A stretch of DNA of 64,000 nt. It comes from Symsagittifera roscoffensis (Eukaryota; Xenacoelomorpha; Acoela; Convolutidae). The notes under the pieces are model-generated. The model was given only the letters and a program-made list of their open reading frames with translations, was not told the origin of the DNA and made no database searches. The translations under genes and the position numbers were made by a program. Positions 22,925 to 33,623 of this stretch are shown in pieces. Each line of letters opens with the position of its first letter. Position 1 is the stretch's first letter. The DNA lies in NCBI RefSeq assembly GCF_963678635.1, contig NC_087063.1, positions 14,019,006-14,083,005 of the forward strand, written 5' to 3'.

Positions 22925-25040
22925 ACTCACCTTTGCTTTTTTTCAGTTTGTTAAAAAAAGTTTTAGTTTGCTTCACTCAAAAAAAGATAACTAGGGCCAC
23001 TGCTGAAACTGGCTGTGCAAGTTTGATTTTTGTGAACCTGTTTAACTGATGCGAAAGGAAATGATTTAACTGGAAAATGGTTTTCAACTAATTTTTATTT
23101 CTCTACTAAAATAAATGAGAAGAGTAAAATTGTTAAAAAATTGAAAGTTTTCCAAGAACACGTTTTTTGTACATAAAATTGAGGAGTCGTCGCTTTACCG
23201 GGGGAAAAACTACGCACTGGTTTTTTCGCTTGAACCCTTTTTCTTAGATTTGATAGGGTAATTTACAAGAGACTTTGAAAACAAGGTCGTGGTCGATTAA
23301 GTGGACAAGACTCGCAAAAACGGACTTGAACATCTAGCCTATGAGTTGACAGGTTGTTTCGAGAAAAAATGAAACAAATTCCAGAAAATAGTCCAAGATC
23401 AAAACTCATGTTCCTACAATAAATTTAGCCAAACTTTATAAAAATACATTCAATGAATTGTTGTTTCAATTAAACTTTTGGTATCAGATTTGTCGATAAA
23501 AAATACTGCTAGAACGCTCAGTCAAAGCTTCCATGTGTGCAAATAACATTTTGAAACGCTTTGGAGTTAGAAATTTGATTAAAAAGATTGTTGACTGACT
23601 TATTCCAGATTTTTGAGTTTTAAAATAACGTTTTAGCACCGAGTCTTTCTGATAAATGTTAGCAAACGTCAAATTTGACAAAGAATACAAAATAACACGC
23701 AACAGCCGAACTACCGAGGGAAACTATTCGCAAGCAAAAATGAAAAGCTCAAAATCAACCACTCGTAGCGATAGGAGTATTAGCTATACGATGAAGTGAA
23801 AAAGAAGGGTCCTGTCGCAAATTCGGAGCCGATCCGAACCTCCTCTTGATCCTGTATTTAAGGACTATAGCAAAATGAGGTCCCAAAATACGCAGCTACG
23901 AAAGCCCGGTGTCTCAAAACTGTAATAAAACTCTTTATTAGCCTGTCTAATACTCTAATTTTGACTCACCTTTGCCTTTTTTCAACTTGTTAAAAAAAGT
24001 TTTAGTTTGTTTCACTCAATAAAAGATAACTAGGGTCACTGCTGAAACTGGCTGTACAAGTTTGATTTTCATGAACCTGGTTAACTGATGCGAAAGGAAA
24101 TGATTAGACTAATTTTTATTTCTCTACTAAAATAAATGAGAAGAGTAAAATTGTTGAAAAATTGAAAGTTTTCCAAGAACACGTTTTTCGTACATAAAAT
24201 TGAGGAGTCGTCGCTTTACCGGGGGAAAACTACGCACTGGTTTTTTCGGTTGAACCCTTTTTTTTAGATTTGATAGGGTAATTTACAAGAGACTTTGAAA
24301 ACTAGGTCCTGGTCGATTAAGTGGACAAGACTCGCAAAAACAGACTTGAACATCTAGCCTATGAGTTGACAGGTTGTTTAGAGAAAAAATGAAACAAATT
24401 GCAGAAAATAGTCCAAGATCAAAACTCATGTTCCTACAATAAATTCAGCCAAGCTTTAAAAAAATTTAGCCAAATTTTAAAAACTTTGAAGGTTATAACT
24501 AATTTAGCCAAACTTTATAAAATTACATTCAATGAATTGTTGTTTCATTTAAGCAATTTATATCAGATTTTTTGATAAGCAATACTAATAGAGCGCTCAG
24601 TCGAACCTTCCATGCGTGCAAATTTACATTTTGAAACGCTTTGGAGTTAGGAATTTGATTAAAAAGATTATTGACTGACTTATTCCAGATTTTTGAGTTT
24701 CAAAATAACGTTTTAGCACCGAGTCTTTCCGATAAATGTTAGCAAACGTCAAACTTGACAAAGAAGACAAAATAACACGCAACAGCCGAACTACCGAGGG
24801 AAACTATTCGCAAGCAAAAATGAAAAGCTCGAAATCAACCACTCGTAGCGATAGGAGTATTAGCTATACGATGAAGTGAAAAAGAAGGGTCCTGTCGCAA
24901 ATTCGGAGCCGATCCGAACCCTCTCGATCCTGTATTTACGGACTATAGCAAAATGAGGTCCCAAAATACGCAACTACGAAAGCCTGCTTTCTCAAAACTG
25001 TAAGAAAACTCTTTATTAGCCTGTCTAATACTATAACTTT
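22925..25040 (+). repeat. Tandem duplication of about 1.04 kb in RT repeat 3' region
   Basis: The segment beginning near AAGATAACTAGGGCCACTGC (22982) recurs at 24021 (offset 1039), and its end GCCTGTCTAATACT (23941) recurs at 25019. Both copies contain GAGGAGTCGTCGCTTTACCG, the tRNA-like hairpin relic and GCAAATTCGGAGCCGATCC. Unit 3 has a single diverged counterpart starting at 28217. The high identity indicates a recent duplication. Confidence 0.75.
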
Positions 25041-26259
25041 GATTTCAGAAGAATTCAAAAAGTAAAAATCACTAAAACTAACTTTAGTTATGGTTGTAAG
25101 CACCATTTTTATTAATGCACTTTTGTTTCGGGATCAGAGACTCAGCTATGGTAAAATAAAACACGCAAACGTAATGTAAGAAAGATTCGTTACGCAGATA
25201 GTCTAAGAGTCGTAACATGTTCAATGACCATTGCTTAGAATAAACCGCTATTTGAAGGTACCTAAATTTAGCCATTGGGGCATCTTCTCAATCCCACCCC
25301 TTTTTATTTTCTAGGCGACTGTTAGACAGGGTAGCTTTTGAGCGAAACCAAAATTGTAAAAAAAAAGCTTTAAAGTTTTTTGGGAGATCGACAGCTTTTC
25401 GTTTAAAAAATCATAATCGGAGCGCTTGATGAAGAAAAAGGTTGAGCAATTTTTTGGCTGAAACCAACAAATTACTATTTGGGGTGGTGGTTTTTGAGAA
25501 AAAGAAAATCAGCTGTTCAAAATGTGATGTTGTATGTCTCGAAAAACTATGATTAGGGTCCCAGCTGAAGCTTGTGTTATATTTTCAATTTTTATACTTG
25601 TTTTACCAAATTGGAATGAAACTGTCTGCTTCAAAATTGGGGATTTCAACCAAACGTTTGTTTTTTTCTCTATGAAAATAAGTTAAGGCGTGATTTTTTG
25701 GAGAAAGTAGAACTTTCCCAAAGAGCTTAGAAAACGGTCAGCAAAAACTATGTCGTGGTCGATTAAGTAGAGAAGATTCGCAAATCCGGTTTTTGTCGAT
25801 TGAATATATAACTTATGAAATGGCAACTGATTTTTGAGAAATATCAAAACAGATTCAGAATTTCGTCGATGTTCAGAACTTTGGCTTTTTCAGAAAATAA
25901 CTTTTTCTAAAGAAGAATGGGCGTAGCCAATTTGAAAAAAGTCTTTAATTATTCTGCTCTTTCAATTAAGCTGTTAATATTCGATTCGTCGATAGAAATT
26001 TTTGGTAGAAAACTCAACTGAACCTTCCGTGCATGCAAAGTTTCACCTTAAAACACTTTAAAGTCAGAAATTTGACAAAAATCAGGGATTGAAGATTGAA
26101 TTTTTCAAAAATTTTCAATTTAAAGTTACGATTTAACGGCTAACCTTTCAGAAAAAAGTTAGCATTTGGCAAGTTTGAACAATGTAGTAAGAAAATACAC
26201 AACAAACAAATCGCTTGATAAGAAAATCGCAAGAAAAGAAGACAACAAAATCGGAATCG

Positions 26260-26283
26260 AACACTCGTAGCGATACGAGTGTT
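26260..26283. repeat. Perfect 10-bp hairpin with GCGA tetraloop
   Basis: AACACTCGTA, loop GCGA, TACGAGTGTT. It is preceded by GGAATCGA, so on the minus strand the hairpin runs into GTTCGATTCC, which resembles a tRNA B box, with TAGCTAAC-type sequence upstream in sibling copies. Decayed siblings sit at the same place in the other units (near 19022, 23757, 24838). It may descend from a tRNA-like head within the element. Confidence 0.5.
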
Positions 26284-26850
26284 AACTTCACGATCAAGTA
26301 AAAAGTAAAAATCCGGTGCAAATTTCCAAAAATTTGGATTTGAAGAAGACAAAAACAACATCTCCCAGGATAGGCTGTAACAAACGGCTTGTTCCTCAGA
26401 ACTGTAAGAGACTTATTTATTACCCTGTCTAATACTTAAATTTTGATTTCAGATCGATTCAAAATGTAACTATTACTGAAAAAAAAATTTGTGCTTATTA
26501 ACATCGCTTTAACTCAATACAATTGTTTTCGGGATACGAGGTGCAGCTATGCTAATAATTGCTAGCGTTAGCAAAAACAAAAAGAATTAAAAAACGATCA
26601 AAAAAATCAAAAAATGACTCTTCAGATGGTTTAGAAAGAAATCTAACAATTTAGATTATGAAAAAGCAATCTCACAGTTTGCTTTGAGATTTTTGAAAGC
26701 AAACAAAAAAACTTCAAATCTTACTAAAATTCAAACCTCCTAACATTCGAGGTTTCAGTTTCAATGCTAGGCTGGTTCTTTGAGAAAAACCAAATTAACA
26801 GTTTTTTAAAGAATAGCGCGTCTCGGTACCTTTATTTTTTTTAAAAAAAT

Positions 26851-27640
26851 ATGTATCTGGAGCTAGTTCAAAAAAAAAAATTTTTACGCCCATTTATAAA
26901 AAATGCGAACCAAAAAATCACTAGAAAAACTTTAAAAAAATTATGTAAACAAAAAATTAGTACCTACAGTCTAAGGAACACTCAATTTGAGTTTCGAATG
27001 TCTTATTCATCAATCGCACTTGCCGACAAAAACTACATAGCTTGCTCATTAACAGATCTATCAACAGTATTTGATTATTTTGATCATAGATATGTACAGC
27101 GAAAAATCGAATTCGTTAGATTTTTAAGGAAGCTCAATAACAGTTTAAACCCATTCATCAGCAACCGACAGCAAAAATAAGGAATCTAATTGAGTCTCAC
27201 TATATCAGGGGTTACACAGGGTTCTGTACTTGGATTTCTTGTTTTTTTCTATATTTAAACGATGATGATAGAAAAATATCCAATTCGTGTAAAGTTGTGC
27301 AAAATGCCCTTATTACGTAAGTCTTTTGTGAACATCACGATGTTAGTTTTGCACTGCAACAACTGGAAGAAAATTGAGAAATCATGTCGGATCATTTCCA
27401 ATTTCACTTCCTCAAACTCAATGCAAAAAGTCTGAACTTTTTGCTGTATTCAGTCAAAAACTCTCAAAAGAAAACGAAGAATATTTCTCAATCACTTCAG
27501 ACTACAAATTAAAGGAGGAAAAAACTAATCGTGGAGTCCTTTTAGACCATTTTTTTTTGAATTTTCATTTTGCTCGTGAAAGCGCTTGTCATATGTCATA
27601 AGTCATCTGCACTATTCAGCCATTCTTTTAAGCTGAGTTT
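26851..27640 (+). pseudogene. Non-LTR reverse transcriptase relic, unit 3
   Basis: The frame at 26851-27180 has LRNTQFEFRMSYSSIALA (finger motif) and DLSTVFDYFDH at 27055-27087 (motif A with the first catalytic Asp), followed by FISNRQQK. After a TAA at 27178 the same frame continues with GVTQGSVLG at 27208-27234 (the conserved G-QGS-LGP block). The YADD box has become QNALIT-like near 27300. Further blocks (QQLEEN, then HFQFHFLKLNAK, then SQKLSKENEEYFSITSDYKL) occur in alternating frames up to about 27590 and match the usual region after the RT palm. It has several frameshifts and stops and is inactive. Confidence 0.75.
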
Positions 27641-29238
27641 TATCAAATCTAACCATATCACTCAAAAAAGGGCGAAAAAATCTTGCTGCAGTTACGTGAA
27701 AAAGGACTCACTCCCTGTCTCGAAACTAAAACAAAGTGAAATGCCAGTTTCAATGTTTCTAGACTAAAATTTGTTTGCCTTTTCCAGAAATCAAAAACAT
27801 GACTACCAGCTTTCAGAAAATTTTATTGTGCAAACTGTGAATTCGAAGAAAATCCAAGAACAATAAAAAAATTACTTAGTAGAAAGATATAACAAAAAAA
27901 AAAATATTTTTTTCAAATATCAGCAACAAAATCGAACAACATTAATCAAAGTGTATCCTCAGATGACGCACTGGCCGATGGAAAACAAAAGTATGATATA
28001 TATCTTTTTTAAGGAACAATACACTGTGACAGCCCATTGTAAACTGTTATGGGAACTTTATTTGGTTTTATCTCTAATTTTCTTGTTAAATCTTCTGTAC
28101 TGCAATTTATAATTATGTGTAGAGTGAAAACGTATAATTTAAAAATAAAATGTGAAAATGACTCACACTTGACTTATTTCAGTTTGCTAGAAAAGTGTTT
28201 AGTTTTGTTCGTCTCGATAAAAGATAACTAGGGTCCCAGCTTAAGCTGGCTGTACATGTTTGATAGTTTTTGAATCTGATGGAAAATTGGACTTCACCAA
28301 AGTTTTAGTTGTTTCCCTACTAAAATAAGTGACACTGGTTCAAATTTTGAGAAGCTGGAGCTTTCAGAAGGACACGTTTTTCGTACAAAAAAAATAAGTA
28401 GTCGCCGCTTCTCCGGGAAAAATTATCCCAACCGGTTCTTTCGATTGAACCCTCCTTCTTAGACTTGATAGGATAGATTATACGAGAATTCAAGATTCAC
28501 CTAGAAAACGGTCAGCAAAAACTAGGTCGTAGTCGGTTAAGTAGACAAGAATCTCAAAACGGGTTGTCTCGATTGAATCTAACCTATGAATTGGCAGGTA
28601 GTTTTGTGGAAAAATCGAAACAGATTCCAGAAAATGGTCGAAGATCAAAACTTTGACTCTTTGAAGGCTATACCTTATTTCCTAAAAGAGAATGGTAGTA
28701 GACAAATTAAGGCCTGGTGTCTCAAAACTGTAAGATAACTATTCATTACTCTGTCTAATACTAAAGATTTCAATTCAGGTTGAATCATGATGAAACTCTC
28801 ACTGAAAAATTTGTTTTAATAATGCTTATTACCACCTCTCTAGGTAATTTATTTTTGTTTGGGAATCAGAGACTCAGCTGTTGTAATATAAAATAGGTAA
28901 ACGCTACGTAATAAAAATCTGTTCCGCAGATAGCATAAAAGTCGTAACATGTTTGTTGGCCATTGATTAGACCAGATCTAAAGATCTCAGTCGAGATTTG
29001 ATAACACGAAAATTAACGGTTTTTGACGCCAAGCGAGCGCCATTGGGGCATTTTTTTTCTTTCGGCCGCTTTTTATTTTTTGGGCGAATGCTAATCAGGG
29101 TAGTTGTTGAGCAAAACCCAAAACGTAAAAAAAAACAATCCAATTTTTTTGGCAGATCGATAGCTTTGTCCGAAAAAAATATTCGGAACTCTTGATCAAG
29201 AAAAAACGTGAGCAATTTTTTTACTGAAAACAACAAGC

Positions 29239-29535
29239 TACTAGTTGGAGGAGTTGTTTCCGCGAAAAGTAAACTAGTTTTAAGAAATGAAAGCTAAAAA
29301 CCAAAAATTGACTTCTCCGAGAAGCAACTTTTTTAAAAGATGCAAGTTTCACCTAACATACAAAAAACAGCACTTGCAACTACTATGGTTACTGCTTGCA
29401 ATAAGAGATAAGACCTGTAATGGGGCATCTAAGCCAACAAAAAGGAAGTAAAAAAGAAAAAAAAACAAGAATTTAGATTTACTGAAAAAAAACAAGCCCT
29501 TCTGGAGCTTGAACTCCGAAAGCAAAATTGGCAAT
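29239..29535 (+). mobile_element. RT repeat unit 4, 5' fragment only
   Basis: Fourth, truncated unit. CTACTAGTTGGAGG at the junction and GACTTCTCCGAGAAGCAACT match the starts of the other units. Similarity is lost after GGAGCTTGAACTCCGAAAGC, about 300 bp in. This is the right end of the tandem series. Confidence 0.65.
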
Positions 29536-29961
29536 TTCATTTGAAAATTACTTGGCAATCTCATTTGAAAAAACCACCGTTCTCGGGGATCCTAGATTTT
29601 AGAAATTTTGCTTTTACATAGCTCTTCAGACACTGTCTCAGAAATTTCAGTTACGTATAGATATTTGACAAGTTCAAAGATTTTTAAGTAGTCTAACACA
29701 ATTTTCCAAGTAAGTGTTCCACTGTAAAAGTTTTCTGAGGCCTACAGTCGGCAGAATTTTTGTGTTCCTTGTTTTGCAGATTAGAAGTGAAAAAAACCCT
29801 AAGACTCGATGAAAACAATTCTCAATCACATCACTCCTGTTTTTGAAGCGCAGATTCCTCCTCTACCTTCAGCGTCTTCTCGCGTCTTGCTTTCGCCTTT
29901 CTCCTTGTTTGCGATCGTCTCTGTTGGTTCCCCTTACGTTGCCAACCAGCCCTGCCAGTCT
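29536..29961. other. Intergenic DNA
   Basis: No gene recognised. Open frames on the plus strand at 29809-30121 overlap and oppose the coding-like minus-strand frame described next and are treated as its shadow. Confidence 0.5.
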
Positions 29962-30410
29962 TTACTGGTGCGTCAATACCAATCGAAGAGACTTAATTGC
30001 CAATTCTGCACTCTCATGCAGCTTCAAACAACCCTTGAGCAGTTCTAGATTATATTGCTTGCTCCTGAAGAGAGTCCGTATTGTTACCAGAATAAAGAAC
30101 ACTCCAGATCGGAGGAGCTGATTAAACAGTTCGATCGCTTCGTTTAATCTGCAATAGACATCGCCAATGTGTGCTGCTTTTTGGACTTCAAGTTGCTTTG
30201 TGGCTCCTACACACAGGCTGGGAAATAGTTGTTCGTTCTGTGGCTTTTAATGGGGTAGTTTACCACTTCGTGCCAGACTACCATTTTTTTCTCCCCGAGT
30301 GGACTCATTACCAGTAGTCTACGAAGATTTTTGTCCTGGTTCAGCACGCTGTTGTTGTTGAAAGACAGGCCAGGAATAGTTGGCTCTAAAGCTCCTGTTT
30401 TGAAGGATGA
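29962..30410 (-). pseudogene. Broken retroelement-like ORF (SGNH/esterase-type?)
   Basis: Two minus-strand frames read like protein. The first (30410 down to about 30211) contains NQDKNLRRLLVMSPLGEKK and VVWHEVVNYPIKSHRTNNY. The second (to the stop at 29962-29964) contains AAHIGDVYCRLNEAIELF, SKQYNLELLKG and LHESAELAIKSLRLV. They meet at a GTGTGT run (about 30209-30215), where a 2-nt slip shifts the frame. No early Met precedes either part. The VWHDVINN-like start and the YCR-like and LHQS-LELKSL-like blocks recall the esterase-like ORF found in some invertebrate non-LTR elements, but this is from memory. It could also be two exons of a host gene, since AG-ending sites lie near the break. Confidence 0.4.
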
Positions 30411-31149
30411 TCAAGGACCAGTTTTACTTTGATTAAACTCAATGATTTAACTTTGCTGAGATCAAATGATCAGAGCTATACTCGCAGAAGCTATTAAAAT
30501 TTACCTTGAAGAACTTACCTCGTTTTTAAGGGTCTAAAAAAGCCAGTTTGTACTATTTGTACTATTTTTTTTTAAATCACAAGAAGTTTTAAGAAACAGC
30601 TGTTGAACAAATTTTTAAACTTCAATTTTTTCGCTAAAAATGTTTCACACCACATGAGCAAATTTTTTTATTCCGATTTTTCGAGAAATACTTCAGATCG
30701 AAACAAAAATTATGACAGAGAGTGAATCTGCCCTTTTCAGACGCGAAAAAAGCAAATAACTTCACAAAATCAAGATTTAATACTGCATAAACTGTAAGTC
30801 TGATTATTCGGTCTGAATCTAAGAAAAAAATTTTGTCTTGAGACAAAATAAAACTGCTCAAATTCATCCTTCACAACAGACTTTTAGAGAATAAATCTTA
30901 TCGTCAATTTGTAATTTACTTTCTCCAAAGAGATTACTCAATTGTTTTGCAATCAACGTAAGTTTCAGAGCTTTGAGCAATGTTAATTTAAATTTAAATT
31001 TTGTTTCTAGAACAGGAAACAACATTTAATAAAAATTTGAAATACAATAAGCTCAAACTCATGTTTTCTTCTCTAAAATGTGTTTTGAAGGATGTTTTTC
31101 TTACCAAAATTTACTTTGATTTTCGCAGGAGCTCTCTGCTAAGCTTTAT
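30411..31149. other. Intergenic DNA with a diverged direct repeat
   Basis: No gene recognised. A segment at about 30588-30645 (TTTTTTCGCTAAAAATGTTTC core) recurs at about 31262-31312 (CTTTTCTCGCTGAAAATGTT core) in the same orientation, flanking the inverted repeat described next. This suggests one larger decayed element. Confidence 0.4.
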
Positions 31150-31444
31150 GAAAGTATCAATACCTAGTTTCAACGACTTACTAGGTTTTTCGCGTAAAAT
31201 TGCCAGCTTTCACCATCTGCATTAAGTTTTTCAAACTGCGAGATAGTCTAAGAAACAACCAGGCTTGATAAATTTCCGAGCAATACGATTCAACTTTTCT
31301 CGCTGAAAATGTTTCCAAAATTTTTACTCGACTTCTGCCAAGGCATGAACAAAAATTTTACTCGTCTTCTTTGCAGATGGTGAAAACTGGCATTCTTTGA
31401 CCCGAAAAACTTGGTAAGTCGTTGAAAATACATACTGATACTGT
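31150..31444. repeat. Inverted repeat, about 71-bp arms
   Basis: The left arm is 31150-31220 (GAAAGTATCAATACC ... CCATCTGC). The right arm is 31373-31444 (GCAGATGG ... ATACTGATACTGTC). The reverse complement of the right arm matches the left over its whole length with roughly one difference in five, around a 152-bp spacer. It looks like a foldback or MITE relic; no target duplication was found. Confidence 0.6.
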
Positions 31445-31502
31445 CAAACCGGACAGGTGAGAAAAATTGTTACGATTGACATTTATACATTATCTCAAAG
31501 TA

Positions 31503-31590
31503 GTACAAAGTGGGACCCTTTGGGTCTGCAGGGGGTCGAATCCCCGAGGGAGGGGGGCACTACCACCCCCACCAAATCGCCCCTGTTTAT
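31503..31590 (+). repeat. MITE fragment (same family as 62221-62579)
   Basis: GTACAAAGTGGGACCCTTTGGG followed by GGGGGTCGAATCCCCGAGGG; here the first phrase is shared as TACAAAGTGGGACCCTTTGG. It matches the minus strand of the complete element near 62320-62230 and the fragment at 38275-38345. Boundaries are unclear. Confidence 0.5.
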
Positions 31591-32445
31591 AACCAGTCTA
31601 TACTATTTGTTAGAAAAATACATATATCTGAGTCAACCTCTCCAGTTTAAAATTTGAGTCTTAAGAGACAGCTGTATTTGATTTTAGAAAGAATCGGGCA
31701 ACAAATCTCTTATGAGACACTTGAAGTGATGACGCAACCGGTTCTTTTACTGAATTTATGTTGATGTTGGCAATCAAAAATCACGAGGAAAGCAAGCGTT
31801 AGCAATATTCCGATTACTTTCAAATACGAAAAGCTTTGCTGCTGGTTCAAAAACATGGTTAGTTCCTTTTTACTTCTTCTGCTCTTAAGTTTTGTTGAGA
31901 TATTTGCCGCATAGTGAAAGCTGGAGCGGGACTACCTTACTTTCCAAATTTGAAAGGGACGTTTTCAAGATTTTTCATTAACATTGAACTTATAGCTAGC
32001 TCACCTCACCGATTCACAATCTGTCAACAGAGAAATTGTCGATCGGTAGAAAAATTCATATTTCTGCGATTCGCAGAAGATCTATGAAAGGCTATCCAGA
32101 CTGTCTACGCTTAGTCCGTTCATCTTATTTCCCCGCATTCAAGGCTGAGTTATTTTGTTGAGCGAAGCTTTTTTTGCGACTCAAGGCCGATTTTTTACGT
32201 TTTGTACTTTCACATGGTACCAATATTGCAGCAGTAATTGGTCAGGCTGTGGTCGACCTGAAGCTAGAGTTCAAGTGAGAGCGCTTCCTCACAAACTGTC
32301 ATTGCCATGTCAGGGGAACGATTACGCGATCTGACTATCACAAATTTGTGATTGTCAGTGAACGCCTTACCACTATGCTAAGTTTGTTGATAACTTTAGG
32401 AAAAAATTATACTATAGTGCAACGTTTACACGATGTGTTTTTGTA
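31591..32445. other. Intergenic DNA, nothing recognised
   Basis: No gene or repeat was recognised. It includes the upstream region of the secreted cysteine-rich protein gene. Confidence 0.5.
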
Positions 32446-32456
32446 TACATAAAAGG
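32446..32456 (+). promoter_or_regulatory. TATA-like element of the eight-Cys gene
   Basis: TACATAAAAGG lies 63-73 nt upstream of the proposed ATG at 32519. If it is a TATA box, transcription would start near 32475-32485, leaving a short 5' untranslated region. Alternatively, the AG directly before the ATG (CCTTCAG, 32512-32518) could be a splice or trans-splice acceptor. Confidence 0.3.
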
Positions 32457-32518
32457 AGAGTGCGTCCAGAACTAATTTAGGGTTTCCTAAACACCGATTG
32501 TTTCAAAAAAACCTTCAG

Positions 32519-32862
32519 ATGCCAAACTTATACCCTGGGGTAATACAAAAGAAAGAAAAACTCGTTTCACTTGTTTTCAGAATAATTCGTCCCCAAGCAC
32601 TCTATTTGTGCTCGGCTGTTTCATTGTAATAATGACGTCACTTCTGTCTATGACTCATGCCTGCATAAGAGATGAAGACTGTGGGGTGTTCCGAGTGGTG
32701 TGTGATGATGGCGAGTGCAGGTCAGGATGTCGGGGTTACTGGGACTGTGACTATGGCTTCGACTGCGACAAAAAAGCGCTTATTTGTGTACCAGTGAAGA
32801 AAGACAAAAAGTATTGGGAAAAACTAGAATCAGTCGAAAATCTATCGCCAGATTTTGTTTGA
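32519..32862 (+). CDS. Small secreted eight-cysteine protein, two exons
   Basis: Proposed exon 1 is 32519-32539 (ATG, 7 codons, MPNLYPG). The intron is 32540-32580 (gtaata...ttttcag, 41 nt, phase 0) and exon 2 is 32581-32862. The product is 100 residues. A hydrophobic stretch (LFVLGCFIVIMTSLLSM) ending in THA, before CIRDEDC, is a good signal peptide, so the protein should be secreted. The mature part has eight cysteines spaced C-x5-C-x6-C-x4-C-x3-C-x5-C-x5-C-x6-C, with two DC steps (EDC, WDC) that suggest a doubled four-Cys module, similar in style to EB or Dickkopf-N modules. An acidic and lysine-rich tail follows the last Cys. Function is unknown. If exon 1 is wrong, translation could begin at the internal ATG 32632, but that would cut the signal peptide. 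The signal peptide and Cys pattern are seen directly; the family is an inference. Confidence 0.65.
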
Positions 32863-32919
32863 AAAATGCGAGAATTATAGTTTTAGGTATACTGGAGAAA
32901 GAAAGTAGCACAAAAGTTG

Positions 32920-33124
32920 GATCTACTTAACAATCTCCACCCCTTTCAAGAAAGGGCGGGGGGAGATTGTTAAGTAGATCAAACTGGTCGATTTTTCGAC
33001 CAATCAGAATGCAGCAAAATTAGAATTCTCAAAAGCTCAGTGCTATTTTACTGTATTAATTTATAGGTGTGGAGATTCTTAAGTAGGTACCATAGGGGGG
33101 GGGGGGAGGATTGTTAAGTAGATC
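32920..33124. repeat. Foldback GATCTACTTAACAATC repeat
   Basis: The left arm 32920-32947 (GATCTACTTAACAATCTCC then ACCCCTTTC) pairs almost fully with the right arm 32950-32980 (GAAAGGGCGGG then GGAGATTGTTAAGTAGATC) around 2 nt. Two more right-arm copies follow at about 33070-33090 (GGAGATTCTTAAGTAGGTAC) and 33107-33123 (GGATTGTTAAGTAGATC), next to a run of 12 G (33095-33106). It starts about 60 nt after the stop of the secreted protein gene and may lie in its 3' untranslated region. Confidence 0.65.
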
Positions 33125-33623
33125 TCAAAAGTTTTTAGAGTTTTTTAGTAACAGAACGCCACCAACAATCAAATCTTTTCATTTTTATGTAAAAGCTCTG
33201 CGTGTTGACCTTTATTAAATGTTTGATTAAGTTAGCCAAGAAAAACCTAAATCAGGCAAGCAAAAGTGGAAATTTTGTTAACCCATTATACCATGAAACA
33301 CTTATTGATATTTAATTCGGGTAGCTTTTTAATCTTAGATTTCTGAAAAAACCAAAAAAAAAAACTGACGCATTGGATGCCGGGCCACAACGTTACAAAC
33401 GGCGTGTATTAAGTATAGCGTAGTGTTTTCGATTTCATGTCAACTTTTTCCAGCCAAATTTAAATTGGGAGGGTAAATGAATCATTTAACTTAAACCAAG
33501 CTTAATTAAGCTAAAAACGTGGTTACCAAATTAAATGTGGTTGCCAAATTTTTCCAAAGTGATTCCCGCTGGTTATGTTATTGACATCCATTTTTGGCTG
33601 AACAACCTCTAAACTTTTTCTCA
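33125..33623. other. Intergenic DNA, nothing recognised
   Basis: AT-rich with no coding signal or repeat seen. Confidence 0.5.

Larger units (their letters stand above)
19669..25468 (+). mobile_element. RT repeat unit 2, with two internal duplications
   Basis: About 5.8 kb, running from CTACTATTTGGGGG to the next copy of that phrase. Removing two internal tandem duplications (about 864 bp around the RT, about 1040 bp in the 3' part) leaves about 3.9 kb, close to unit 3. The order is a 5' region similar to unit 1 (to about 20180), the RT relic twice (20630-21231 and 21494-22240), then the 3' region. The coding strand is plus. All reading frames are broken. Confidence 0.75.
25469..29238 (+). 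mobile_element. RT repeat unit 3, most complete unit
   Basis: About 3.77 kb from ATTACTATTTGGGG to the next related phrase at 29239. The order is a 5' region, a linker (26590-26850) matching 21232-21493 of unit 2, the reverse transcriptase relic (26851-27640), then the 3' region with TCAGATGACGCACTGGCC (27959), AAAGATAACTAGGGTCCCAG (28219) and a terminal CCATTGGGGCATTTT segment. It is the best template for describing the family. It is more diverged from unit 2 than the duplicates within unit 2 are from each other. Confidence 0.75.

Noticed and set aside
29809-30121. Two plus-strand open frames of 79 and 92 codons
   Set aside because: They lie opposite a minus-strand frame with better protein character and look like its shadow.
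32608-32862. Toxin call for the eight-cysteine protein
   Set aside because: A signal peptide plus cysteines is not enough; the spacing is not that of a toxin family I can name.
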